Positions 29,691 through 41,707 of a stretch of 64,000 nt of DNA are shown here, one piece after another. The DNA comes from Oceanobacillus sp. J11TS1 (GTDB taxonomy: Bacteria; Bacillota; Bacilli; Bacillales; Amphibacillaceae): assembly GCF_018333215.1 (NCBI RefSeq), contig NZ_BORO01000019.1, positions 1 through 64,000 of the forward strand, written 5' to 3'. Both the position numbers and the translations under genes were made by a program. Positions within the stretch are counted from its first letter, which is position 1. Each line of letters begins with the position of its first letter. Under the pieces are notes generated by a model. The model worked only from the letters and a program-made list of their open reading frames with translations, searched no databases and was not told where the DNA came from.

Positions 29691-31058
29691 CTATTTTTTA
29701 AGCTTTTTTGCATATCCTTCTTTATTTGCCTGCTTTGATCTCGCAATCGATAATGCGTCATTTGGCACATCTTTCGTAATCGTAGATCCTGCTGCAACAT
29801 AAGCCCCTTTTCCAACTGTAACTGGTGCAATTAAGTTTGAGTTGCAACCAATAAATGAATCATCTTCAATAGTTGTCAGGTATTTATTTTTCCCATCATA
29901 ATTTACTGTAATTGTACCACACCCGACATTGACACGCTCCCCAACGTTAGCATCTCCGATATAGCTAAGATGAGAAACTTTGCTATTATCACCGAGGTTG
30001 GTTTTCTTAAGTTCTACAAAATTACCAACTTTAGTATTATTTCCAACATTGGATGCTGGACGAATGTGCGCATATGGCCCGATATTCACACGATTTCCAA
30101 TGCGACTGTCTACAGCGACACTAAACCGAATATTTGTATCTTCCCCAATTTCACAGTCTTTAATTTCTGTATGCGGACCAATCTCTGAACCAGCAGCAAT
30201 AGATGTTTTTCCTTTTAAAATTGTTCCTGGATGAAGACAAACATCTGCAGCAATCTTCACATCTGGACCGATATACGTATTATCCGGGTCTAAGATTGTC
30301 ACACCATTACGCATATGTAGCTCATTAATACGTCTTTTCATGATTTTTTCTGCTTCACTCAGTGCAACACGATCATTAACACCTATAGTCTCATTGAAAT
30401 CCGCTGTCACATAAGCACTAATGCGCTCACCTTGATCACGCAAAATTTTGACCACATCTGGTAAATAATACTCGCCTTGTGCATTGTCATTCGAAACCAA
30501 TTTTAGCGCTTCAAACAATGCTTTATTATCAAAACAATAAGTTCCTGTATTGATTTCATTAATAGATAATTCATCCGCTGAAGCATCTTTATGTTCGACA
30601 ATTTTTTCAACTTCACCAGCAGCATTTCGCACAACCCGGCCGTATCCAGTTGGATCATCTGCGAGAGCTGTCAATATACTTGCCTTGGAACCCGTTTGTT
30701 CATGGTGTTCAAACAATTTTTGGAATGTTTCTGCACGAATCAAAGGGGTATCACCACAAGCAACAATCGTTACACCTTCTTTATCCTGTAACAATCCTTC
30801 AGCCTGCATAACGGCATGTCCCGTACCTAGTTGTTCTTCTTGCACTACAAAGTCACTAGATTCTCCAAGCTGCGTTTTTACCTGCTCTGCTCCAAATCCA
30901 ACAATGGTAACTAATTTATCTAAATTTGTTTCTTGTAAGTGATCTACAACATGCTGTACCATTGGTTTTCCAACTACAGGATGAAGTACTTTATATAACT
31001 TTGATTTCATCCTTGTTCCTTGTCCTGCTGCCAAAATAACAGCAAATCGATTCGTCAT
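29691..31058 (-). CDS. glmU: bifunctional GlmU (GlcN-1-P acetyltransferase / UDP-GlcNAc pyrophosphorylase)
   Basis: Last two steps to UDP-GlcNAc, the precursor for peptidoglycan and teichoic acids. N-terminal nucleotidyltransferase domain starts [20 protein letters not shown] (residues 1-229); the C-terminal half is a left-handed beta helix with hexapeptide repeats ([40 protein letters not shown]). 455 residues. Own promoter at 31095-31123; prs follows. Confidence 0.98.
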   Translation of the reverse strand: MTNRFAVILAAGQGTRMKSKLYKVLHPVVGKPMVQHVVDHLQETNLDKLVTIVGFGAEQVKTQLGESSDFVVQEEQLGTGHAVMQAEGLLQDKEGVTIVACGDTPLIRAETFQKLFEHHEQTGSKASILTALADDPTGYGRVVRNAAGEVEKIVEHKDASADELSINEINTGTYCFDNKALFEALKLVSNDNAQGEYYLPDVVKILRDQGERISAYVTADFNETIGVNDRVALSEAEKIMKRRINELHMRNGVTILDPDNTYIGPDVKIAADVCLHPGTILKGKTSIAAGSEIGPHTEIKDCEIGEDTNIRFSVAVDSRIGNRVNIGPYAHIRPASNVGNNTKVGNFVELKKTNLGDNSKVSHLSYIGDANVGERVNVGCGTITVNYDGKNKYLTTIEDDSFIGCNSNLIAPVTVGKGAYVAAGSTITKDVPNDALSIARSKQANKEGYAKKLKK

Positions 31059-31094
31059 TAGGAAACCTCCATTATCTCTAATTCTCCATTTAAA

Positions 31095-31123
31095 AATATA
31101 TCGTAAAAAAGCCTTGATTTCAA
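31095..31123 (-). promoter_or_regulatory. glmU promoter (sigma-A)
   Basis: Minus strand TTGAAA (31118-31123), 17-bp spacer, TATATT (31095-31100), about 35 nt upstream of the start codon. Confidence 0.65.
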
Positions 31124-31221
31124 TAAAATTGAAGATTTGATTTCTACAATCTCTCTACAATCTATGTTATCATGTAATATTTTCTGTAAGAAAGCGTTAC
31201 CTTATTAAAAACGCACAAAAC

Positions 31222-31260
31222 AAAAAGAAGGCAAATCCATCATTTAGAATTCCACCTTCT
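31222..31260 (-). terminator. terminator after spoVG
   Basis: Minus-strand stem AGAAGG/CCTTCT extended by weaker inner pairs, followed by five T; separates spoVG from glmU. Confidence 0.65.
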
Positions 31261-31283
31261 CGTCTACTCACCCTTAACGCGGC

Positions 31284-31583
31284 TTAGGAAACACCCGCTT
31301 CTTCTTTATAATCTAGCCCTTCTGCTTTTTCGCGTTCACGATGATACTCTCCTAAAACAGCCTCTTGAATTTTTGAGCGTGTTCCGGAATTAATTGGATG
31401 GGCAATATCTCTAAATTCTCCATCTGGTGTCCGCTTGGATGGCATAGCCACAAATAACCCATTATTCCCGTCAATAACGCGAATATCATGGACTACAAAC
31501 TCATGGTCTAATGTGATAGAGGCAATTGCCTGCATTCTTCCATCCGTTTTTACACGGCGTAATCTTACGTCAGTTACTTCCAT
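31284..31583 (-). CDS. spoVG: septation/RNA-binding regulator SpoVG
   Basis: Small conserved protein affecting septation, capsule and virulence genes in Firmicutes, reported to bind nucleic acid. 99 residues with the family pattern [26 protein letters not shown] and [11 protein letters not shown] sigma-H-type promoter with an AT-rich block upstream (31634-31660) precedes it. In B. subtilis yabJ (ridA) lies between purR and spoVG; here it is absent and the two genes are separated by terminator and promoter signals. Confidence 0.97.
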   Translation of the reverse strand: MEVTDVRLRRVKTDGRMQAIASITLDHEFVVHDIRVIDGNNGLFVAMPSKRTPDGEFRDIAHPINSGTRSKIQEAVLGEYHREREKAEGLDYKEEAGVS

Positions 31584-31633
31584 GATGTTTCACCACCTTT
31601 TTCCTAATCAAATATCTCTATTATTATTAACTA

Positions 31634-31660
31634 CTTCAACACAATTTACAAAAATCCTTC
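31634..31660 (-). promoter_or_regulatory. sigma-H-type promoter of spoVG
   Basis: Minus strand GAAGGATTT (31652-31660) matches the sigma-H -35 RWAGGAWWT; after 14 bp comes GAAG (31634-31637) against consensus GAAT. An AT-only stretch directly upstream resembles the upstream AT box of B. subtilis spoVG, where AbrB binds. Confidence 0.6.
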
Positions 31661-31935
31661 TTAGTAATACCAAAAAAATAAAATATTTTAAATTTATTCA
31701 TCTGAATACCTAAATCAGGATATGTATTCGACAATTCTAGTCATTTTTATCCATATTTTTCTTATAAATACAGTAAAAATCCATTTCAGGAATAAATTAC
31801 TCCACGTTCTATCTAACTTTTACAGGCTATCAATTGGCATTGGTTAAATACGGGAATGAATTGTGTCGGAAAGTGTAATGGGAGACTCCGCAGAAAAGTG
31901 GACTACCTAGCAGACTTAGCTTTTAGAAAGAGACT

Positions 31936-31976
31936 AAAAAAACAGATCTTAATCTATATATGAGACCAAGATCTGC
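31936..31976 (-). terminator. terminator after purR
   Basis: Minus-strand CAGATCTT/AAGATCTG stem, 17-nt loop, seven T; 30 nt past the purR stop. The stretch 31700-31935 has no gene; 31850-31930 holds a degenerate piece resembling the interspersed repeat (GGGAGACTCCGCAGAAAAGT). Confidence 0.8.
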
Positions 31977-32004
31977 TTTATCATGTTGCAGTTAATTTAA
32001 AGTA

Positions 32005-32832
32005 TTATTTGTCTAAAGACTTTATCTGATAGTTACCCGGCTGGACCGAAACACGGTGATTCTGTATATCCACTGGAGCAATTTTTAACAGGGAAATATA
32101 GTCTGTAATCACTCTTTCGTCTTCCTCATCATCCGCTTCTGCTAATACACCAACAGCTTGTACAGTTGCAGAAAACTCTTCTAAGAGACTCTTTATACCT
32201 GTAATCGTCCCTCCCGCTTTCATGAAATCATCTATAATACAAACATTTGCCCCATCCGGTAAGCTGCGCTTTGGCAGCACCATGGTTTGAATTTTCCGAG
32301 ATGATCCAGAAACATAGTTAATACTTACAGACGACCCCTCCGTTACCTTCGGATCTCTGCGCGCTATAATAACTGGAACGTTTAGGAATGATGCTGTGGC
32401 ATATGCCAAGGGAATTCCTTTTGTTGCAACCGTCACAATTGCATCTATCTTTAAGTTGGAAAAACAAGAAGCAAAAACACGTCCTATTTCCCGAACTGTA
32501 GTAGGATCACCAAGAATATCACTCATATATAGGTATCCTCCAGGAAGAATACGGGAAGGGTCCTCTAATTTTTTCTGCAGGGTTGTTATAAAATCCTCAC
32601 TAGCTTGAGCAGAACTTGTCGGGATATATTTTACACCGCCACCTGCCCCAGTAGTTCGTTCTAACTGCCCTAGTCCTTTTAATTGAAATACTTCATGTAT
32701 AATATCTAAATCCTCACTTATTGATGACTTTGTTGTATCACAAAGCTCTACGAAGAAAGGCAATTGAATATGTTTTCTTGGGTTTTCTAAAAAGTACTCT
32801 GTTAACACAACCAATCGGTTACTTCTTTTCAA
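32005..32832 (-). CDS. purR: purine operon repressor PurR
   Basis: Represses purine synthesis genes when PRPP is low. N-terminal winged helix (MKRSNRLVVLTEYFLENPRK, residues 1-73) joined to a phosphoribosyltransferase-fold effector domain with the PRPP loop VCIIDDFMKAGGTITGI. GAGGTG 7 nt before a TTG at 32832 indicates a TTG start and 275 residues; the longer frame from another TTG (32847) has no ribosome binding site. Downstream of ispE, as in B. subtilis. Confidence 0.95.
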   Translation of the reverse strand: MKRSNRLVVLTEYFLENPRKHIQLPFFVELCDTTKSSISEDLDIIHEVFQLKGLGQLERTTGAGGGVKYIPTSSAQASEDFITTLQKKLEDPSRILPGGYLYMSDILGDPTTVREIGRVFASCFSNLKIDAIVTVATKGIPLAYATASFLNVPVIIARRDPKVTEGSSVSINYVSGSSRKIQTMVLPKRSLPDGANVCIIDDFMKAGGTITGIKSLLEEFSATVQAVGVLAEADDEEDERVITDYISLLKIAPVDIQNHRVSVQPGNYQIKSLDK

Positions 32833-32899
32833 AAAATCACACCTCAAATCCGAATGTTCTTTATATAATATAGCATTATCATATGAATTTTATCAATGC

Positions 32900-33757
32900 T
32901 TATCCAAGAATCCGGATTAATTGTACGTCATTACAAAAGCCGCGCATACTGTTATATATTCGAATTGCCTTACGATGATGTTTTAATAACCCAAACACGG
33001 TCGGCCCGCTGCCGCTCATCATCACACCTTCTGCGCCCGCCAGCTCCATTGCTTCCTTGAGCCTCGCAACCTCAGGGTGCATGGAAAAAGTAATCGGTTC
33101 TAACGCATTACCTAGATGATTGCATAACTTTGAAAAGTTTCCTTCATGTAAGGCTTCTAATACTTGCTTGGTATTTGGGTGCTGTAAGGCAGGAATATTA
33201 ATTTTATTAAAAATAGTGTAGGAAGATATACCAATATCCGGTCTAGCAAGAACAACCCAGCATGTAGGGGGTGGAGGTAAAAGTTCAATGCATTCTCCAT
33301 ATCCTTTTGCTATGGCTGTCTTACTGTAAACACAAAAAGCAATGTCCGCTCCTAATTGAGATCCTAATCCGGCCAATTCAGCTAATGGAATATCTAATTT
33401 CCATAATCGATTTAGTCCTCGTAAAACCGCTGCAGCATCAGCACTTCCTCCAGCTAGTCCTGCTGATACAGGGATCGATTTATCCACTCGGATGTGAACA
33501 CCTTTTTTTATTTGGTATGTTTCTTTAAATAATACTGCTGCTTGATATGCTAAATTTCTTTCATCGCACGGAACATAACGGCTTTCCAACGATAATTGAA
33601 TTTCGTCTGTAGGTAATTCCCGTAATTCCAAACGATCTGCTAAGTCTATCGTCGTCATTACCATTTCAACATCATGATAGCCATCTTCTCGCTTGCTTAA
33701 CACATCTAGTGACAAATTTATCTTAGCAGGTGCTTTCTCCATTACAAGCATCTTCAA
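32900..33757 (-). CDS. ispE: 4-diphosphocytidyl-2-C-methyl-D-erythritol kinase
   Basis: Fourth step of the MEP isoprenoid pathway. GHMP kinase signatures: [21 protein letters not shown] at the start, [20 protein letters not shown] (ATP loop) and a C-terminal [12 protein letters not shown]. 285 residues from a TTG with GAGG 6 nt upstream; ATG 33751 two codons later is an alternative. Followed by purR after about 65 nt. Confidence 0.96.
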   Translation of the reverse strand: MKMLVMEKAPAKINLSLDVLSKREDGYHDVEMVMTTIDLADRLELRELPTDEIQLSLESRYVPCDERNLAYQAAVLFKETYQIKKGVHIRVDKSIPVSAGLAGGSADAAAVLRGLNRLWKLDIPLAELAGLGSQLGADIAFCVYSKTAIAKGYGECIELLPPPPTCWVVLARPDIGISSYTIFNKINIPALQHPNTKQVLEALHEGNFSKLCNHLGNALEPITFSMHPEVARLKEAMELAGAEGVMMSGSGPTVFGLLKHHRKAIRIYNSMRGFCNDVQLIRILG

Positions 33758-33930
33758 TCACATCCTCAAAGCGTTGGAAATTCGTTCACCTATATGAAAT
33801 CATCATACATACGTCCCTAAAAATATATTTTATTGTATCATAATCAAAACATAGAGGCTAATTTTGTATAAAAAGTGATTATCCCTTAATCAAAAAATAA
33901 TTTGGGATGAATACATTATTGCTTTTACGC

Positions 33931-33961
33931 AAAAAAAGCAAGCCCTGTATTTAGGACTCGC
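33931..33961 (-). terminator. terminator overlapping the end of sspF
   Basis: Minus-strand GCGAGTCC/GGGCTTGC stem with a 8-nt loop, then seven T. The upstream arm lies inside the last codons of sspF. Confidence 0.82.
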
Positions 33962-34127
33962 TCTCCTTCATGTTTTCCTGTGCTATCTCTATCGCACGCT
34001 TAACCATATTACCGGCATCACGGGCTTTTATTCCTCCCCAGCCTTCCTGCTGTACCGTATCGTAAAATCCTAATTCTTTCGCTATTTCTTCTTTCATCTG
34101 CGTTGACATAATTCCACGTCTACCCAT
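33951..34127 (-). CDS. sspF: alpha/beta-type small acid-soluble spore protein
   Basis: Forespore DNA-binding protein of the SspF type that coats and protects spore DNA. Family pattern: [20 protein letters not shown] with the GPR cleavage-type helix, then [25 protein letters not shown] 7 nt before ATG 34127 gives 58 residues (B. subtilis SspF has 61); the frame is open to 34175 without support. A sigma-G promoter is expected; a weak TACATA/AGAACTA pair lies at about 34150-34180 but I do not assign it. Confidence 0.93.
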   Translation of the reverse strand: MGRRGIMSTQMKEEIAKELGFYDTVQQEGWGGIKARDAGNMVKRAIEIAQENMKESES

Positions 34128-34324
34128 GTAAAAGCTCCCCTTTACGAATGAATGTAGTTCTCGATAGGCAATCATAGCTTATGTATTTTTCTTTTTTTCA
34201 CTCTCGCAAGAATTAACCAAGAAAACCATTTCCTGTTCCTTTTTTCTAATGCTTCGTACATTAACCCAATTCATTCATTGAAATTAATGCTGCTTCATTT
34301 CTAGTTTTCTGATGTCTAAAGCGC

Positions 34325-34360
34325 AAAAAAAAAGCAGAAGACTGTTGCTTGTCTACTGCT
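34325..34360 (-). terminator. terminator overlapping the end of veg
   Basis: Minus-strand AGCAGTAGAC/GTCTTCTGCT stem with one T-T mismatch, 8-nt loop, nine T. The upstream arm covers the veg stop codon. Confidence 0.82.
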
Positions 34361-34616
34361 CAAAGATTATTGCTGAATTTCCTTCATCAAAATTCAGCTC
34401 TACCGTTTCTGTTAATATGTCTGTATAGCTGTATGAAACTCGTTCGAACGCATTTTCTTCCTGGTCAAGCTCAACAATGAAAACAGAGGGATATGTCTCC
34501 GCTAGAATACCGCATCTTTCAACGGTTTTCCGTCTTCCACCATTCGCTCTGAGCTTTAACCGTTTCCCTACTTGACCGTCAAGACCTTGCTTAATTTCGA
34601 TTAACGTTTTGCCCAC
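34353..34616 (-). CDS. veg: Veg protein
   Basis: Small, highly expressed protein that stimulates biofilm matrix genes in B. subtilis by acting on SinR. Pattern [20 protein letters not shown] and [20 protein letters not shown]. 87 residues from GTG 34616, chosen because GAGGTGGAG lies just upstream; the ATG at 34631 has none. Two sigma-A promoters are stacked upstream (34640-34711), fitting very strong expression. Confidence 0.95.
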   Translation of the reverse strand: MGKTLIEIKQGLDGQVGKRLKLRANGGRRKTVERCGILAETYPSVFIVELDQEENAFERVSYSYTDILTETVELNFDEGNSAIIFEQ

Positions 34617-34639
34617 TACACTCCACCTCACATATATTT

Positions 34640-34669
34640 ATTCTAACATATATGCCGATGAAAAGTCAA
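34640..34669 (-). promoter_or_regulatory. veg promoter, proximal (sigma-A)
   Basis: Minus strand TTGACT (34664-34669), 18-bp spacer, TAGAAT (34640-34645); about 20 nt leader to the ribosome binding site. Confidence 0.65.
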
Positions 34670-34681
34670 ATAAAAGTTATA

Positions 34682-34711
34682 ATTATATCAGCATATGTTT
34701 TTGCTTGTCAA
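34682..34711 (-). promoter_or_regulatory. veg promoter, distal (sigma-A)
   Basis: Minus strand TTGACA (34706-34711), 18-bp spacer, TATAAT (34682-34687): both hexamers perfect. Confidence 0.75.
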
Positions 34712-35118
34712 CTATTAATTATGTCTATTTCTGATATTATTTGTAAGATCTTTATTTTTATACATAATTTGTCACAAAAACAAATGTAAATATCTGTTAT
34801 TATAAAAAGTTAGAATAAAAATAGAGAGAGTTGAGACCTCGTTCCTTGGGGGCTTGGCATGAATGATGACTTTCACTTGCTGGATCGACTTTAGCCCTAA
34901 CGTTTACTGACTCCATCTGGACGTAATTAGCGCTCATTAAGAATAATTGGAATCCTTCTACACCACTTCTGTTCTTATAACATTAAAAAGGAGAAGGAAT
35001 AAAAGTATGCATCCCACGTCTATAGCTCTTTAATTTTTAAAGGACTTCATGTCACACCATTTAACCCTTCCCATTCCTCGTTCGTTCCCAGCACCGTCGA
35101 CTTCCATCCTACAAATAA
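34712..35118. other. intergenic region veg-yabG, no gene seen
   Basis: About 400 bp. The first 110 bp are very AT-rich. 34833-35000 (GAGACCTCGTTCCTTGGGGG ... CTTGCTGGATCGACTTTAGC) has the composition of the repeat blocks seen at 21779-21925 but only short matches, so I call it a possible decayed repeat. No reading frame with a ribosome binding site was found. Confidence 0.45.
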
Positions 35119-36000
35119 TTAATTATCGCTTTCGATATCACCTTCAATAGCTAAGTATGGCATCCCTGTTCGCAATAAACCTCGTGTCTGTATGCCGCCT
35201 AACCCTTTTTCACCGGTTAATGTATTACGGAGCGCCTCCCATACAGAAACACTTTCCATAAAGGAGGTATATGCTACTTTTGCAACAATATAAACCGGAT
35301 CTAGCGCATGAATATTGACCCTGGAGGGGGAACTTGCGAAATTTGCACCAGCACGAATTAATGATTCAAAATGTGATTGACACGCTCCCGCAAAAATAAC
35401 AAGCTGATCTAAGTTAGGATACATGTTTCGCGCTTCCCGCACAGCTTCTACAAAGTATTTTGAATGGCGATATGCACTTAAATCATTCTTCATCCCCTTA
35501 TTTTGCGAGTAAGCATCATGTCCTGTTATTACCATGATATCCGGCTGAATTTTTTCCAAAAGGTCCTTAATTTGAAATGACATCTCTGTCTCTGCCAAAT
35601 GGACTCCATGCACTTGCAACCCGATACGCTGATATAATTGAATACATTTTCTTAAATAAGATGGATCTCCATCAATATGAAGCACTTTTGCTGGTAATTG
35701 AAAATAACTTGCAGAATCTGTATAACCTTCCGTTGCTTCAAAATTTCTTTTTTCTTTCATCATTTGATAGTCCTGGCGAAATAAACGAAAGGAAGACTCT
35801 TGCTTTTCCTTATCTTTTGCTTTTCTTTTCTTATGTTCTCGCTGATCTACTAAAGTTAAATCAGATAAAGCTGCATCTGCTTTTAACCTTAATTCTTTAC
35901 CGTGGAGTATGGCATCTCTTTTTTTTATCTCCGCCACACGAAATAATAAATCATGATTGTATGATTTTCTTGTCACTAAGGCCCCAATCTGTATATCCAT
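35119..36000 (-). CDS. yabG: sporulation-specific protease YabG
   Basis: Protease processing spore coat proteins such as SafA and SpoIVA in the mother cell. An SH3-like start (MDIQIGALVTRKSYNHDLLF) is followed by the conserved protease region: VITGHDAYSQNKG, HSKYFVEAV, IFAGACQSHFESLIRAGANF and SPSRVNIHALDPVYIVAK; Cys and His in these blocks are the likely active residues. GAGGTG 5 nt before ATG 36000 gives 293 residues; the frame is open to 36015. A sigma-K-like promoter is at 36032-36060. Confidence 0.95.
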   Translation of the reverse strand: MDIQIGALVTRKSYNHDLLFRVAEIKKRDAILHGKELRLKADAALSDLTLVDQREHKKRKAKDKEKQESSFRLFRQDYQMMKEKRNFEATEGYTDSASYFQLPAKVLHIDGDPSYLRKCIQLYQRIGLQVHGVHLAETEMSFQIKDLLEKIQPDIMVITGHDAYSQNKGMKNDLSAYRHSKYFVEAVREARNMYPNLDQLVIFAGACQSHFESLIRAGANFASSPSRVNIHALDPVYIVAKVAYTSFMESVSVWEALRNTLTGEKGLGGIQTRGLLRTGMPYLAIEGDIESDN

Positions 36001-36031
36001 CACTGCACCTCTCACATTTTATCTCTTTCTC

Positions 36032-36060
36032 ATTGTATGAATAAAAGTCCAGCTCTGTTC
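36032..36060 (-). promoter_or_regulatory. possible sigma-K promoter of yabG
   Basis: Minus strand GAACA (36056-36060), 16-bp spacer, CATACAAT (36032-36039). Fits the sigma-K pattern AC-N16-CATANNNT; the -10 also suits sigma-E, but the -35 does not. Confidence 0.5.
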
Positions 36061-36109
36061 CTTTTTAGTTCGTGCAAAAAGCGCATGAAGAAATGGAGGA
36101 AACCATACA

Positions 36110-37584
<1,475 letters not shown>

Positions 37585-37620
37585 TCGATTTCCTCCACTT
37601 TATTCCACAATCATAAGGAA

Positions 37621-38388
37621 TTAATTAATCTTAAAAAATCGTTTTGCGTTTTCTGTCGTAATTTTTCCAATCTGGGCAACATCCATTCCGCGTAAATCAG
37701 CAATATCTTCTGCTACGCGCGCAACATAAGCTGGTTCATTTCGTTTTCCCCGGAATGGGTGAGGCGCTAAATACGGTGCATCTGTTTCAATAAGCAAACG
37801 ATCTAGTGGTACTTGTTTCGCCACTTCTTTTGGCAATGGCGCATTTTTAAACGTTACTGGTCCACCTAGTGAAATGTAAAAATTCATATCGAGACATGTT
37901 TGAACATAGCGCGCAGAATCATTGTAACAATGCATAATACCGCCAATTTCCTGTGCATTTTCCTCTTGCAAGATCGCAATAATATCTTCTGTCGCTTCCC
38001 GATTATGAATAATAATAGGCATATTCACTTTTTTAGCAAGTGCTATTTGCTGGCGGAAGACCTTCTTCTGCACATCTTTCGGTGATTTATCCCAATGATA
38101 ATCTAAACCCATTTCGCCAAGCGCTACCACTTTAGGATGTGCACTCAACGCTTCAAGCCATTCTAATTCTTTTTCCGTCATATCAATCGCATCGACGGGA
38201 TGCCATCCAACAGCTGCGTAAATATTCTCGTTTTGTTCCGCAATTTCAATTGCAAGTGGAATAGTCTCATGGTCAAATCCAACAACAACCATGTACTCCA
38301 CACCTGCATCTTTCGCACGCTGGATAGTCTCTTCCCTATCTTCAGCAAATTGTCTCGCATTTAAATGAACATGTGTATCAAACAACAT
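37621..38388 (-). CDS. yabD: TatD-family metal-dependent hydrolase
   Basis: TIM-barrel metal-dependent DNase-like hydrolase of the TatD family. Metal ligands: MLFDTHVHLN at the N-terminus, GEMGLDYHW, IIHNREATED, GGIMHCY and IETDAPYLAPHPFRGKRNEP. AAGGATG 7 nt upstream selects ATG 38388 and 255 residues, the B. subtilis YabD length; the ORF can be extended two codons to a TTG. Cell role is not settled. A mobile-type repeat separates it from metS. Confidence 0.95.
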   Translation of the reverse strand: MLFDTHVHLNARQFAEDREETIQRAKDAGVEYMVVVGFDHETIPLAIEIAEQNENIYAAVGWHPVDAIDMTEKELEWLEALSAHPKVVALGEMGLDYHWDKSPKDVQKKVFRQQIALAKKVNMPIIIHNREATEDIIAILQEENAQEIGGIMHCYNDSARYVQTCLDMNFYISLGGPVTFKNAPLPKEVAKQVPLDRLLIETDAPYLAPHPFRGKRNEPAYVARVAEDIADLRGMDVAQIGKITTENAKRFFKIN

Positions 38389-38435
38389 TTTCAATCATCC
38401 TTTGTCTTGCATTTTTATACCTTATCGAAAAGGAA

Positions 38436-38571
38436 GAGGCTGGGACAAAAGTTTTTTTATCCAACAAATTCCGAACATAATCAGTGCAACTACCCGCTTC
38501 AGAAATATACTCTGCTCTATTTGCATATTGTTCGACTTCTAGTGGATATACTTTCCTTTTGTCCCAACCTC
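38436..38571 (+). repeat. 136-bp inverted-repeat-bounded element between metS and yabD
   Basis: Bounded by GAGGCTGGGACAAAAG (38436-38451) and its near-perfect inverse CTTTTGTCCCAACCTC (38556-38571). The left half (CCAACAAATTCCGAACATAA, TACCCGCTTCAGAAATATAC) is shared with 21836-21925. No coding capacity and no clear target duplication. A second fragment (ACGGGCGCTTTCCGC, 38590-38605) belongs to the block at 21779. Confidence 0.7.
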
Positions 38572-38612
38572 ATTTGTTTTATCGTTTGTTAAACGGGCGC
38601 TTTCCGCTTTTC

Positions 38613-40845
<2,233 letters not shown>

Positions 40846-40873
40846 ATTATAACGTAATTTGCCAAATTGTGTA
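40846..40873 (-). promoter_or_regulatory. candidate metS promoter
   Basis: Minus strand TATAAT (40846-40851) with TACACA (40868-40873) 16 bp upstream. A second AT-rich -10-like box (TATTAT) lies at about 40802-40807. Confidence 0.4.
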
Positions 40874-41130
40874 CCTATTCCCTTTCACTTTGCGAAAAAT
40901 GTAGAATAATATTGAATTCTCATCATTCATAGAAACACTACATCAATGGATGATCAGTTAATGAAGAAAAAGTGAAAGATTCCCTTACTTCACGGCCCCA
41001 TTTCACTCTATTTATATAGCGACGTCTCGCAATTTGAGAAGCTATTTACTTACCAGTAGCGGAAATTTAACAAAAACCTGAATATTAACAAATGAACAAG
41101 TGAAACTTTTCCTTTTATAGTAAAATTGTA
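40874..41130. other. intergenic region metS-abrB, no gene seen
   Basis: AT-rich, no coding frame. A stem ATAGC...GCTAT enclosing TCTC/GAGA lies at about 41018-41047. Otherwise nothing recognised. Confidence 0.4.
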
Positions 41131-41159
41131 TTGACAATACCAAATATTGTTGCTATTCT
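41131..41159 (+). promoter_or_regulatory. abrB promoter (sigma-A) with Spo0A-box-like sequences
   Basis: TTGACA (41131-41136), 17-bp spacer, TATTCT (41154-41159). ATTGACAA over the -35 reads TTGTCAAT on the other strand, and ATGTCGTT (minus strand, 41173-41180) lies just downstream; both resemble Spo0A boxes. B. subtilis abrB is repressed by Spo0A-P downstream of its promoter. Confidence 0.65.
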
Positions 41160-41260
41160 AATGTTATTAACAACGACATTTTTTGCACTTTATCCTTGAA
41201 AAACGTGCGGTTGCTTTTTTCGGAAAAATCTATTAAATCTGACATCGGAGGAATGGGGAA

Positions 41261-41536
41261 ATGAAATCTACTGGTATTGTACGTAAAGTTGACGAACTTG
41301 GACGCGTGGTTATTCCTATTGAACTGCGTCGTACACTTGATATTAAAGAAAAGGATACAATGGAAATCTACGTGGATAACGATCGTATCGTATTGAAGAA
41401 ATATCGTCCAAACATGACTTGTCAAATTACTGGTGAGTTAACAGACGAAAACCAAACTTTAGCAGATGGAAATCTTATTTTAAGCCCAGAGGGTGCTAAA
41501 ATTTTGCTAGAAGAAATTCAAAATCGTTTCAAATAA
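41261..41536 (+). CDS. abrB: transition state regulator AbrB
   Basis: Global repressor of stationary-phase genes. AbrB swapped-hairpin DNA-binding domain (MKSTGIVRKVDELGRVVIPI, ending VLKKYRPN, residues 1-53) plus a C-terminal multimerisation domain with a cysteine in MTCQITGEL (C54 in B. subtilis numbering). 91 residues; RBS GGAGG 8 nt before ATG. It is the only core regulator gene on the plus strand here, divergent from metS, as in B. subtilis. Confidence 0.97.
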   Translation: MKSTGIVRKVDELGRVVIPIELRRTLDIKEKDTMEIYVDNDRIVLKKYRPNMTCQITGELTDENQTLADGNLILSPEGAKILLEEIQNRFK

Positions 41537-41558
41537 TAATTAAAAAACAACCGAATAC

Positions 41559-41612
41559 ATGTTAGGGATACAAGAACCTTATCTATTGAGAAGATTCTTG
41601 TATTCCTAACAT
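41559..41612 (+). repeat. long hairpin after abrB
   Basis: 18-bp arms ATGTTAGGGATACAAGAA and TTCTTGTATTCCTAACAT (one G-U) with an 18-nt loop. No T-run follows; a separate true terminator lies 10 bp further. Confidence 0.7.
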
Positions 41613-41621
41613 ACATAAATA

Positions 41622-41662
41622 AAAAGGGATAACCTCTTCTATTGACAGAGGTTATCCCTTTT
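41622..41662. terminator. bidirectional terminator between abrB and rsmI
   Basis: Perfect 15-bp stem AAAAGGGATAACCTC/GAGGTTATCCCTTTT with an 11-nt loop, located between convergent abrB and rsmI. Confidence 0.88.
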
Positions 41663-41707
41663 GGTAAGCAAAAGAATCATCCTGGTGACAAGAATACCTT
41701 TCCCTTT

